A DNA stretch of 64,000 nucleotides from Flavobacteriales bacterium. Lineage in GTDB: Bacteria; Bacteroidota; Bacteroidia; Flavobacteriales_G; Salibacteraceae. The notes beneath the pieces were generated by a model. The model was not told the DNA's origin and searched no databases. It worked only from the letters and a program-made list of their open reading frames with translations. Position numbers and translations under genes: made by a program. The stretch is taken from contig JABMOM010000032.1 in the NCBI GenBank assembly GCA_013204105.1, forward strand, positions 124,001 through 188,000. Reading direction: 5' to 3'. This document shows, one piece after another, positions 8,266-16,455 of the stretch. Position 1 is the first letter of the stretch. Every line of letters begins with the position of its first letter.

Positions 8266-9876
8266 ATGAAGTACCATTTGATCACATGCTTGATGTTGCT
8301 TTCTTCTGTCGCTATCGCACAAGAGTTCAAAGTCTCCGATGCGAAGCCGGAACCGTTTGTCACGTTCTACGATGATGATCATAAACAGAAATACAGTGAG
8401 GGTGCCTTTCTTATTGGTAAGAAACATGGCGAGTGGACTTACTACTATACAAACGGGAATAAGCAGGAACAAAGCCTCTATAACAATGGCTTACTCAGCG
8501 GACCTGTGCTGTACTGGTACGATAACGGTCAACGAAAAGTAGAGGGCTATTTCAAGCTCATTTACCAAGATGGAATTCTCGCGCCGCTGAGGGATAGCAT
8601 TTACAAAGAGTGGTATGCCAACGGCAACATGAAAGTCAAAGGCCAGTACTATTACAACGTCCGAAATGGCATGTGGAACTGGTGGTTTGCCGAAGGCGAT
8701 GATTGGAAGGAGGTCGATTATAATCAGGGAATTGCTCGCCCACTTCAGGGAAGGAATATGGATGGTGAGAATACACTGAGCGACGGCAACGGTGTGCTTT
8801 ACGGCTATTTCGACAATGGTAGATTGAGTTCCAAGCTGAGTGTAAAAGACAACGATTTTTTTGGTTCATCGACCTACTATTATGAGAATGGAAACGTGGA
8901 GAGTGAGGGGGATGTGATTGGGGCGGATCGCGCTGGGTTGTGGAAGTTTAATTATGAAGATGGTGCCAAATGGAAGCACATAGAATACAAAGAAGGTCAG
9001 TTGGATGGCGTGATCCGAACTTGGTATCCCACCGGCGAAATCAGCGTTGAAGGAAAACATGCCAAGGGCAAAAAAAATGGTCCGTGGATGTGGTATAACA
9101 GTTCGGGTCAGGTGTACATGCGCGGAAGCTTCAAGGACGATATGCAGCACGGAACGTGGACTTATTATTTTGAAAACGGTCAAATAGAAAGTACCGGCGA
9201 TTTTGAAGAAAACCTGCGGCAAGGAGAGTGGCGCATGTTTTACAAGGATGGTTCGGATTGGAAGGTTGGCAGCTATCTGGATGACAAGAAACATGGTGAA
9301 TGGCGCACCTACTTTGAGGCGGGTCAACTCGTGCAAAAGGGGAATTATGCCCACGGAAAAGAAGAAGGACTTTGGCAAGCATGGTATCAGAATGGTCAAT
9401 TAAAGGATGAAGGCACCTACAAGGTAGGATTGATGCATGGCGATTGGAAAGGCTGGTTTGATAATGGAGAGCTCAATTACGAAGGGGTCCGAAACGAAGG
9501 TGTAAAGGAGGGACAGTGGACCTACGGCTACCCCAATGGAAAGAAACGAGAAGAGGGGTCCTACAAAGCCGGAACGATGGACGGGAAATGGTCTTATTTC
9601 TACGAAGCAGGAAATGTGGATTACGAGTGCGTCTATACTAATGGGGCCAAGGATGGAAAGTGCACGTATTACTTTCCGCACGGTTCTGTCTTGAAGAAGC
9701 AATCGTACAAAATGGATCGATTGGACGGAAAGAGCGAGATGTACAACCAAACCGGTCAGCTCATTGGTATTAGGCATTACAAGAATGGAGTGCCCCATGG
9801 TAAGGCGATCAATTATGACGACAAGGGGAAGGTGATGAACGAAATGAACTTCAAGGACGGAATTCAGGCACCTTAA
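8266..9876 (+). CDS. Exported MORN_2/YwqK-type repeat protein
   Basis: A 536-residue protein with a signal peptide (MKYHLITCLMLLSSVAIAQ) followed by about twenty copies of a ~23-residue beta-hairpin repeat with the pattern G-x-W-x-x-Y-x-x-N-G-Q-x-x-x-E-G-x-Y, i.e. MORN_2 repeats. Databases often label such proteins YwqK-family antitoxin; nothing here supports a toxin-antitoxin role. It is likely periplasmic or surface-exposed, with a repeat-solenoid binding role that is unknown. An upstream ATG at 8206 would add 20 residues and hide the signal peptide, so 8266 is chosen. It is followed by the rimP operon, separated by a hairpin. Confidence 0.85.
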   Translation: MKYHLITCLMLLSSVAIAQEFKVSDAKPEPFVTFYDDDHKQKYSEGAFLIGKKHGEWTYYYTNGNKQEQSLYNNGLLSGPVLYWYDNGQRKVEGYFKLIYQDGILAPLRDSIYKEWYANGNMKVKGQYYYNVRNGMWNWWFAEGDDWKEVDYNQGIARPLQGRNMDGENTLSDGNGVLYGYFDNGRLSSKLSVKDNDFFGSSTYYYENGNVESEGDVIGADRAGLWKFNYEDGAKWKHIEYKEGQLDGVIRTWYPTGEISVEGKHAKGKKNGPWMWYNSSGQVYMRGSFKDDMQHGTWTYYFENGQIESTGDFEENLRQGEWRMFYKDGSDWKVGSYLDDKKHGEWRTYFEAGQLVQKGNYAHGKEEGLWQAWYQNGQLKDEGTYKVGLMHGDWKGWFDNGELNYEGVRNEGVKEGQWTYGYPNGKKREEGSYKAGTMDGKWSYFYEAGNVDYECVYTNGAKDGKCTYYFPHGSVLKKQSYKMDRLDGKSEMYNQTGQLIGIRHYKNGVPHGKAINYDDKGKVMNEMNFKDGIQAP

Positions 9877-9901
9877 GTGATTCAGCTAGAGATATCTTGA
9901 T

Positions 9902-9909
9902 TATATTTG
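9902..9909 (+). promoter_or_regulatory. -7 box of the rimP-nusA-infB operon
   Basis: TATATTTG matches TAnnTTTG exactly. Transcription would start near 9914-9916, giving a leader of about 50 bases that contains the hairpin at 9927-9952. No good -33 TTG is visible. Confidence 0.55.
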
Positions 9910-9926
9910 CGGCGTCAAAGAAGTGG

Positions 9927-9952
9927 TGAGGGGAAGTCCCCTCATTTTTTTT
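9927..9952 (+). terminator. Intrinsic-terminator-like hairpin in front of rimP
   Basis: A perfect 7-bp stem (TGAGGGG / CCCCTCA) with the 4-base loop AAGT is followed by eight T residues. It has the form of a Rho-independent terminator. It either ends transcription of the MORN-repeat gene, which stops at 9876, or acts as an attenuator in the rimP-nusA-infB leader, because it lies downstream of the -7 box at 9902. The two roles are not exclusive. Confidence 0.75.
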
Positions 9953-9963
9953 GCAAGAATACC

Positions 9964-10410
9964 ATGATTAACGCCTCAAATATCCACGCATTGGTAGACG
10001 AGAAGATCGAAGGGACCGGCATGTTTGTCGTCGAACTTACGGTCAGTTCGTCGAACCGCATCGTGATTGAATTGGACAACTTGGAAGGAGTCACCATCGA
10101 CGATTGTGTTCAGGTGAGCCGACATGTAGAGTCCAGTCTTGATCGCGAGACGCAGGATTTTGAGTTACAGGTTTCTTCTGCGGGCATTGACAAGCCGTTG
10201 CGGGACCGTCGTCAATACGTCAAAAACGTGGGACGCGAGCTTCGGATGCAGTTGAATGACGGTGCAGAGCTGAAAGGTGAGCTCATCGAAGCCGGTGAAA
10301 AAGTGAAGTTGAAGCTTCCGGCATCGAAGAAGAAGAAACTACCAGAACGTGAGGAGTTGGTTGAGTGGGAAAACATCAAGGAAGCTAAAATCATTATTTC
10401 GTTTAAATAA
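9964..10410 (+). CDS. rimP: Ribosome maturation factor RimP
   Basis: A 148-residue RimP, which assists assembly of the 30S subunit. Conserved features are the N-terminal VDEKIEGTGMFVVELTV, the VTIDDCVQVSRHVESSLD helix, and the junction EVSSAGIDKPLR-like segment (VSSAGIDKPLRDRRQY) before the C-terminal SH3-like domain. It is the first gene of the widely conserved rimP-nusA-infB block. The ATG at 9964 is chosen; the frame stays open further upstream, but only through the terminator-like hairpin. Nothing about the protein is unusual. Confidence 0.95.
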   Translation: MINASNIHALVDEKIEGTGMFVVELTVSSSNRIVIELDNLEGVTIDDCVQVSRHVESSLDRETQDFELQVSSAGIDKPLRDRRQYVKNVGRELRMQLNDGAELKGELIEAGEKVKLKLPASKKKKLPEREELVEWENIKEAKIIISFK

Positions 10411-10421
10411 ACATTTCGGAT

Positions 10422-11657
10422 ATGAATACCGATGAATTGATCGAGTCGTTTCAGGACTTCAAGGACCTTAAAAATATTGACCGTGTTACCATGATGCACA
10501 TCTTAGAGGATGTGATTCGCGGTCTGATCATCAAGGAATATGAAGATGATTCCAGTTTCGACATCATCATCAACCCGGATAAAGGTGACCTCGAAATATG
10601 GAGAAACCGAACCATCGTTGCCGATGGCGCTGTGGAGGACCCGCTGACTGAGATTGAGTACAGTGATGCTGTCAAGATTGAGCCTGACTTTGAGATCGGG
10701 GAGGAAGCGTCTGAGGAACTGAAGATCGAGAACTTCGGTCGTCGTGCCATCCTTTCGATGCGTCAAAACCTCCAAGCGAAGATCCAAGAATTAGAGAAGG
10801 ATACCATTTATAAGAAATACAAGGATCGCGTTTGAGACATCATCACAGGAGAAGTCTACCAGATCTGGAAGCGTGAAATCCTTGTCTTGGATGATGAAGG
10901 CAATGAATTGGTGCTTCCTAAGTCGGAGCAGATTCCAACGGATTACTTTAAAAAGGGTGATACCGTCCGAGCCGTTGTGAGCAAGGTTGATATGAAAAAC
11001 ACCAGCCCGGTGATCATTTTGTCACGAACGTCGCCTGCCTTCTTAGAGCGATTGTTTGAGATGGAAGTGCCAGAGATCTTTGATGGATTGATTACCATCA
11101 AGAAGATCGTTCGTGAACCAGGAGAGCGCGCTAAGGTGGCCGTTGAGTCTTACGATGATCGGATTGATCCAGTAGGAGCATGTGTAGGCATGAAGGGTTC
11201 GCGTATCCATGGTATCGTTCGTGAATTGCGCAATGAAAACATTGATGTTATCAATTACACCTCCAACGCTCAACTCTTTATCCAGCGCTCGTTGAGCCCT
11301 GCAAAGATCACCACCATTAAGATCAACGAAGAGACGGGTCATGCCAGCGTATACCTCAAGCCAGACCAAGTATCCTTGGCCATTGGTAAAGGAGGTCATA
11401 ACATCAAATTGGCTGGAAAGCTTACAGGACACGAAATTGACGTTTACCGAGAGTCTGAAGAAGACTACGAAGACGTGGATCTAGAAGAATTCGCAGATGA
11501 GATCGACAGCTGGATCATCGACGAACTCAAGGCCATTGGTTGTGACACTGCGAAAAGTGTCCTTGAATTGACCAAAGAAGACCTTGTAAAGCGCACCGAT
11601 CTGGAAGAAGAGACCGTGAAAGAGGTTCTTCAGATCCTCCGCGCAGAATTTGAATGA
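10422..11657 (+). pseudogene. nusA: Transcription termination/antitermination factor NusA, interrupted by an in-frame TGA
   Basis: NusA binds RNA polymerase and controls pausing, termination and antitermination. Codons 1-137 encode the N-terminal polymerase-binding domain; codon 138 (10833-10835) is TGA; the same frame then continues with no length change through the S1 domain (DIITGEVYQIW), two KH domains (VGACVGMKGSRIHG, LAIGKGGHNIKLA) and a helix-hairpin-helix-like tail to 11657. In relatives the position is the glycine of KDRVG-x-I-TGEV, so a single GGA to TGA change explains it. The rest is undamaged, with no frameshift or codon decay, and TGA is an ordinary stop elsewhere in this window. 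A sequence error or a very recent nonsense mutation is most likely. The first downstream ATG (10887) would lose the start of the S1 domain. Confidence 0.85.
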
Positions 11658-11698
11658 GCATGAGAATGTGATAAAATCACGAGATTCGCAACATATTT

Positions 11699-14464
11699 AT
11701 GTCAGACGCACCGATTAGATTAAGTAAAGCAGCAAAGGAGTTTAACGTAGGGTTACCTACCGTAGTGGAATTCTTGAGTAAGAACGGCATCGTAGTAGAA
11801 GCTCGTCCAAATACCAAGATTGAACCTTCGGCATATCAGCTATTGGTGGAGGAGTTCGCCCCGGACAGAGCTAAGAAGCAGAAGTCCAATGAGCTCGCTC
11901 ATACTAAGGTAGTGAGGGAGACCATTACGCTTGATGATTCCAAGAAGACCAAGACCAACCTAGATACGGAGCAGGACGAAGTATTGATCAAGAATGTTGG
12001 CGGTATCGAAGAGCCTGAGCCTGTAGTGGAAGCTCCTGCAGTACAGGTAGAGAAGAGGGAAGTGCCAAAGGAGAAGGATGCTGGCCCAACGGTAGTCGGG
12101 AAGATCGACCTGTCAACCATCAAGTCGAACCGTCCAAAGAAGAAGGCGGAAAAGGAAGAGGAAGAAAAAGTTGCCGCTGAAAAGAAGAAGGAAGAAGAGA
12201 AGGTGGCCGCTGAGGAGGTGAAGAAGGCTGCTGAGAAGGAGCCAAAGAAGCCTGCTGTTGAGGAGGTAAAAGAAGAAGCACCTGAGCCGAAGAAATTTGA
12301 GCAAGAGGTAATGAAGGCCAAGGCCGATAAGCTGGACGGCCCAAAATTCGTTGGTAAGATTGAACTTCCTGCGGAGCGAGTCAAGAAGAAGGTCGGCGAA
12401 TCGGAAGAGGATGCCAAGAAGCGTAAGCGCAAGCGAATCGCAAAGGTGGATACTAATAAGCCAGCCAGCGGCGGCGCGCGTGACTTCAAGCGAGGCCCAG
12501 GCCCAGGTGGTCCATCTGGCCCTGGAAGAAGAGGTGCCAAGGCGGCTCCTAAACCGGAGTTGACGGAAGAAGAAATTCAGAACCAAGTGCGTGAGACTCT
12601 CGCGGCACTTAAAAGCAAGGGAAAATCTACCCGTTCAAAGTATCGACGGGAACGCCGCGATGCTGTGAGCGAAAAGATGCAAAAGGAACTCGAGCAAGCG
12701 GAGGTAGATCAGAAGGTTTTGAAGCTGACCGAATTCGTTACCGTGAGCGAACTGGCCACGATGATGAACGTATCACCAACGGAGGTGATTTCGATTTGTA
12801 TGTCCGTCGGAATGATGGTGTCCATCAACCAGCGACTCGATTCGGAGACTCTTACATTGCTCGCCGAAGAATTTGGATATACCGTAGAGTTCATCAGTTC
12901 GGAGATCCAACAATCAGTTCTTGCAGAAGACGTGGATGCACCAGAAGATCTGGTTGAACGTCCACCGATCGTAACCGTCATGGGTCACGTGGACCACGGT
13001 AAGACATCTCTCTTGGACTATGTTCGACGGGAGAATGTGATTGCCGGTGAAGCCGGAGGTATTACACAGCACATTGGTGCGTATAGCGTTGAACTCGAGG
13101 GTGGAAAGATCATTACGTTCTTAGATACACCAGGTCACGAGGCGTTTACCGCGATGCGTGCACGTGGTGCTCAGGTAACCGATATTGCCATTATTGTAAT
13201 TGCAGCGGATGATGCAGTGATGCCACAGACTGTGGAGGCCATCAATCACGCGCAGGCTGCCGGGGTGCCGATGGTCTTCGCATTCAATAAAATTGATAAA
13301 GATGGAGCCAACGCAGATAAGATCCGCGAGCAATTGGCCAATATGAATATTCTCGTTGAAGACTGGGGCGGTAAATACCAGTGCCAGGAAATCAGCGCGA
13401 AACAGGGATTGAACGTAAATGAACTCCTCGAGAAAGTATTGCTTGAATCTGAAATGCTTGAATTGAAAGCAAATCCAGACAAGAATGCGCGAGGAACGAT
13501 CATTGAGGCGACGCTCGACAAAGGACGTGGTTACACATCCACCTTGTTGGTGCAGTCCGGAACGCTTGCCATTGGGGATGTTATCCTAGCCGGTAGCTAC
13601 TTCGGTCGTGTAAAAGCCATGTTCAACGAACGTGGTGTGGCCATTGATGAGGCTGGGCCATCTCATCCGGTTAGTCTTTTGGGATTGAACGGCGCGCCTA
13701 GTGCGGGAGATAATTTTATTGTGATGGAAGACGAGAAGGAAGCGAAAAACATCGCTACTAAACGTCAGCAACTTCAGCGTGAGCAAAGTATCCGTACTCA
13801 GCGACGAAGAACATTGGAGGACATTGGGGATATCATCCAATTGGGCGATTACCACGAGGTCAATGTCATCATCAAAGGTGACGTGGATGGTTCGGTAGAA
13901 GCGCTTGCGGACTCTATGCTCAAACTTTCTACAGAAAACATTGCGATCAACGTCATCCATAAGTCAGTAGGTCAGATTACAGAATCGGATGTCTTGCTTG
14001 CAACGGCGTCCGACGCTATCATCATCGGATTCCAGGTTCGACCATCTGCTCAGGCGCGAAAGCACGCTGAAAACGAGGGCATCCAGATTCGATTGTATTC
14101 CATCATCTACGATGCTATCAATGATATGAAGGCGGCGATGGAAGGAATGCTCAAGCCGAAGATCGAAGAGCAGATCGTCTGCAACATTGAAATCCGTGAG
14201 ACCTTTAAGATCAGTAAGGTTGGTACGATTGCAGGCTGTTATGTCCTTGATGGAACGGTTACGCGTAATACGAAGGTTCGCATCATCCGCGATGGCATTG
14301 TCATCTATTCCGGAAACCTAGGCTCGCTCAAGCGATTCAAGGATGACGTGAAAGAGGTGAAAGCTGGATTCGAATGTGGACTTAACATCGATAACTTCAA
14401 CGATATCGAAGCTGGTGATATCATCGAAGGCTTTGAAGAAGTAGAAGTAGCGCGTAAACTCTAA
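11699..14464 (+). CDS. infB: Translation initiation factor IF-2
   Basis: A 921-residue IF-2, the GTPase that brings initiator tRNA to the 30S subunit. It has an N-terminal IF2_N domain ([21 protein letters not shown]), a long Glu/Lys/Ala-rich linker (about residues 60-290), a second IF2_N-like domain before residue 400, then the G domain with GHVDHGKT (G1), DTPGHEAF (G3) and NKID (G4), and the C-terminal initiator-tRNA-binding domains. The length is typical for Bacteroidota. It follows nusA by 41 bases. The biased linker creates long spurious reverse-strand frames that should be ignored. Confidence 0.97.
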   Translation: MSDAPIRLSKAAKEFNVGLPTVVEFLSKNGIVVEARPNTKIEPSAYQLLVEEFAPDRAKKQKSNELAHTKVVRETITLDDSKKTKTNLDTEQDEVLIKNVGGIEEPEPVVEAPAVQVEKREVPKEKDAGPTVVGKIDLSTIKSNRPKKKAEKEEEEKVAAEKKKEEEKVAAEEVKKAAEKEPKKPAVEEVKEEAPEPKKFEQEVMKAKADKLDGPKFVGKIELPAERVKKKVGESEEDAKKRKRKRIAKVDTNKPASGGARDFKRGPGPGGPSGPGRRGAKAAPKPELTEEEIQNQVRETLAALKSKGKSTRSKYRRERRDAVSEKMQKELEQAEVDQKVLKLTEFVTVSELATMMNVSPTEVISICMSVGMMVSINQRLDSETLTLLAEEFGYTVEFISSEIQQSVLAEDVDAPEDLVERPPIVTVMGHVDHGKTSLLDYVRRENVIAGEAGGITQHIGAYSVELEGGKIITFLDTPGHEAFTAMRARGAQVTDIAIIVIAADDAVMPQTVEAINHAQAAGVPMVFAFNKIDKDGANADKIREQLANMNILVEDWGGKYQCQEISAKQGLNVNELLEKVLLESEMLELKANPDKNARGTIIEATLDKGRGYTSTLLVQSGTLAIGDVILAGSYFGRVKAMFNERGVAIDEAGPSHPVSLLGLNGAPSAGDNFIVMEDEKEAKNIATKRQQLQREQSIRTQRRRTLEDIGDIIQLGDYHEVNVIIKGDVDGSVEALADSMLKLSTENIAINVIHKSVGQITESDVLLATASDAIIIGFQVRPSAQARKHAENEGIQIRLYSIIYDAINDMKAAMEGMLKPKIEEQIVCNIEIRETFKISKVGTIAGCYVLDGTVTRNTKVRIIRDGIVIYSGNLGSLKRFKDDVKEVKAGFECGLNIDNFNDIEAGDIIEGFEEVEVARKL

Positions 14465-14484
14465 ACTTTAGCAGACCGAAGTGG

Positions 14485-14949
14485 TCACTCAACCGTGATC
14501 TCGTCCTTTACAATGAAGGATGCAGGGTAGATTTGACGAATCTCATGGTGAAATTCCAAGGCTTCTAAATGCGTGCGAAAATCTCCGAGACGAACCACCC
14601 AGTTGGGATAGTTCCATTTGGTATATGCGCGTTCCTGATTGAATAATTTAAGAAAATCGGATTGTTTTTCTAGCGCCATCTTGCGGGCATTCGGCCCAGC
14701 CCCCGAAAAGATTTGAATGCGATATCCATGGCTCTTCATAGTGGCAGCATCCAAACTATCCATCATTTCTAAGTAACGTTTCATCCGAGGTTCCATGGCA
14801 ATGGTTGACGAATCAACGCCTACAATTACCTGCTGTTCAAACGATTGAGCCGCATCGATAGGGGGCGCGATTGCGTTTTGAGCGTTCAAGTTTATCGCTG
14901 AAAGCGATACGCCTAAAAGGAATACAAAACGAAGGGGAAAATTTGGCAT
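14485..14949 (-). CDS. Exported SPOR-domain protein
   Basis: A 154-residue protein with a signal peptide (MPNFPLRFVFLLGVSLSAIN, cleavage after LNAQ) and a C-terminal SPOR domain: GYRIQIFSGAGPNARKMAL followed by RLGDFRTHLEALEFHHEI. SPOR domains bind glycan strands lacking stem peptides at division septa, so a periplasmic, peptidoglycan-associated role is likely. A start at 14970 would add seven residues; the -7-like box TAACTTCG at 14955-14962 argues for 14949. It is convergent with infB and divergent from the act-cox operon. Confidence 0.85.
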   Translation of the reverse strand: MPNFPLRFVFLLGVSLSAINLNAQNAIAPPIDAAQSFEQQVIVGVDSSTIAMEPRMKRYLEMMDSLDAATMKSHGYRIQIFSGAGPNARKMALEKQSDFLKLFNQERAYTKWNYPNWVVRLGDFRTHLEALEFHHEIRQIYPASFIVKDEITVE

Positions 14950-14954
14950 GTTTG

Positions 14955-14962
14955 CGAAGTTA
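14955..14962 (-). promoter_or_regulatory. -7-like box giving a predicted leaderless mRNA (SPOR gene)
   Basis: On the minus strand TAACTTCG (one mismatch from TAnnTTTG) is followed by 5 bases and the ATG at 14949, the same spacing as in front of ruvB, gmd, cysQ and the MORN-repeat gene. Confidence 0.5.
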
Positions 14963-15115
14963 CTCTGCATCAGAATTTTAAACTTTTGGACTCAAATTCT
15001 AGATACGCTAAATAATTGATAGTAAGACAGTAAAGGCCCTTATATAGAATGATTTTAAATTGATGGACACGGCGGGATTTTTAAACAAATGTTAACACTC
15101 ATAAGGCCATTCTTC

Positions 15116-15123
15116 TAAATTTG
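15116..15123 (+). promoter_or_regulatory. -7 box of the act-cox respiratory operon
   Basis: TAAATTTG matches TAnnTTTG exactly. Transcription would start near 15129, about 40 bases before actA. A TTA at 15092-15094 is the nearest -33 candidate (21-base spacing). The surrounding ~220-base divergent gap (14950-15169) is AT-rich and holds no other feature I can support. Confidence 0.6.
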
Positions 15124-15169
15124 CCACCGCTTTCTGACCACCCTTTTACAACGAAAACTGAAAGAATCT

Positions 15170-16438
15170 ATGCGAAATACGTGGGTGAGCTTAACAAGGA
15201 ATTTTCTCTTTGTTACGGGCGTAATGTCTCTGCTCCTAATGTCATCGCCTGCTTCAGCCCAAGAGGGTGAAGCGATCTTCAAAGCCAATTGTACTGCATG
15301 TCACAAGATCGATAAGAAACTTGTTGGTCCTGCTCTTCAAGGCGCAAGAGCGCGCTGGGCTGAACGGACAGGCAGTGATGATGCAATCATCGCTTGGGTG
15401 AAGAACTCGCAAGGCTACATGAAGTCTGCGAACGATGCTTATGCCAACAAACTCTTTGATGATTACAACAAGAGTGTGATGACGCCGATGGCCATTTCTA
15501 CGGAAGAGGTTGTTGCCGTTTTAGACTATGTGGATAATTGGCAGCCTGAAGTTCCCGTCGCGCAAGCAGGTGGCGAGGCAGGTGCTGCTGGAGCCGAAGA
15601 CAGCGCAGGCGATCCTACCCTTTGGTTGATCCTCGTTGCTGTTGTTTTGTTCGTTGTCTTCCGTGTTCTTTGGGGAGTTAACAAGAACCTTGAATCCCTC
15701 AATCGTCAGAACGAAGGCGATGCGCCAGTGCCGTCTACCGATATGTTTGGTGAGTTCATCGGATTCTTCACCCGCAACCTTGCAATCACCGCAGTGCTGT
15801 TCCTAGTATTGGGAGCTTATATCTGCGTGTTGGGTTGGGATTATGTGAGTGGCGTTGGCGTTTATCAGGGTTACCAACCAAAACAACCGATCTGGTTCTC
15901 GCACAAGATTCACGCAGGTCAGAACGGAATCAATTGTGTTTACTGTCACAACTCTGCAGAGAAAGGAAAAGCCGCTGGTATTCCATCGCTCAACATTTGC
16001 ATGAACTGCCACATGGGTGTGCAAGAAGGAAAAGTGTCTGGAACCAAAGAGATCGCTAAGATCTACACCGCCATTGGGTGGGATGCAGACAAAAATCGAT
16101 ACATCGAGGGCTACGAACAGAAACCAATCGAGTGGGTGCGTATTCACAACCTGCAAGATTTTGTCTACTTCAATCACAGCCAACACGTAGTTGTCGGGAA
16201 ACAAGAATGTCAGACATGTCACGGCCCTATCGAGGAGATGGATGAGGTTTACCAATATTCAGAGCTCACCATGGGATGGTGTATTACCTGCCACCGCGAA
16301 ACGAGTGTTACCATGGACGGAAACGGATACTACGAATCCATCCATGAAGATCTCGTTGAAAAGTACAAAGGCGAGGGCCTCGAAACATTTACAGTAGAGC
16401 ACATCGGGGGTCTCGAATGTGTTAAGTGTCACTATTAA
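15170..16438 (+). CDS. actA: Alternative complex III subunit A, hexaheme cytochrome c
   Basis: A 422-residue membrane-bound multiheme cytochrome. After a signal peptide (cleavage near residue 30) comes a monoheme cytochrome c domain with CTACH at 41-45, then two hydrophobic segments (about 144-165 and 202-225), then a pentaheme domain with CVYCH, CMNCH, CQTCH, CITCH and CVKCH: six hemes in all. ActA passes electrons within the quinol:cytochrome c oxidoreductase. The N-terminal fusion of a monoheme domain to the pentaheme domain is the form known for Bacteroidota. It is the first gene of the actABCDEF-coxBA operon. Confidence 0.92.
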   Translation: MRNTWVSLTRNFLFVTGVMSLLLMSSPASAQEGEAIFKANCTACHKIDKKLVGPALQGARARWAERTGSDDAIIAWVKNSQGYMKSANDAYANKLFDDYNKSVMTPMAISTEEVVAVLDYVDNWQPEVPVAQAGGEAGAAGAEDSAGDPTLWLILVAVVLFVVFRVLWGVNKNLESLNRQNEGDAPVPSTDMFGEFIGFFTRNLAITAVLFLVLGAYICVLGWDYVSGVGVYQGYQPKQPIWFSHKIHAGQNGINCVYCHNSAEKGKAAGIPSLNICMNCHMGVQEGKVSGTKEIAKIYTAIGWDADKNRYIEGYEQKPIEWVRIHNLQDFVYFNHSQHVVVGKQECQTCHGPIEEMDEVYQYSELTMGWCITCHRETSVTMDGNGYYESIHEDLVEKYKGEGLETFTVEHIGGLECVKCHY

Positions 16439-16455
16439 TCCTGTGATTGATCACT

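Noticed and set aside
8266-9876. YwqK-family toxin-antitoxin component
   Set aside because: The repeats are MORN_2-type, there is a signal peptide and no toxin gene beside it. The antitoxin label comes from database naming only.
10833-10900. Selenocysteine insertion or stop-codon recoding in NusA
   Set aside because: The position is glycine in the family, not cysteine, and I see no bacterial SECIS-like hairpin right after the TGA. CCAGATCTGG at 10859-10868 is a loopless palindrome.
11899-12540. Long reverse-strand open frame of 213 codons inside infB
   Set aside because: It mirrors the Glu/Lys-rich linker of IF-2 and encodes a low-complexity Ser/Phe-rich product without motifs.
14950-15169. 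Small RNA or tRNA gene in the largest intergenic gap
   Set aside because: I found no cloverleaf or terminator in it, only the two divergent -7 boxes.
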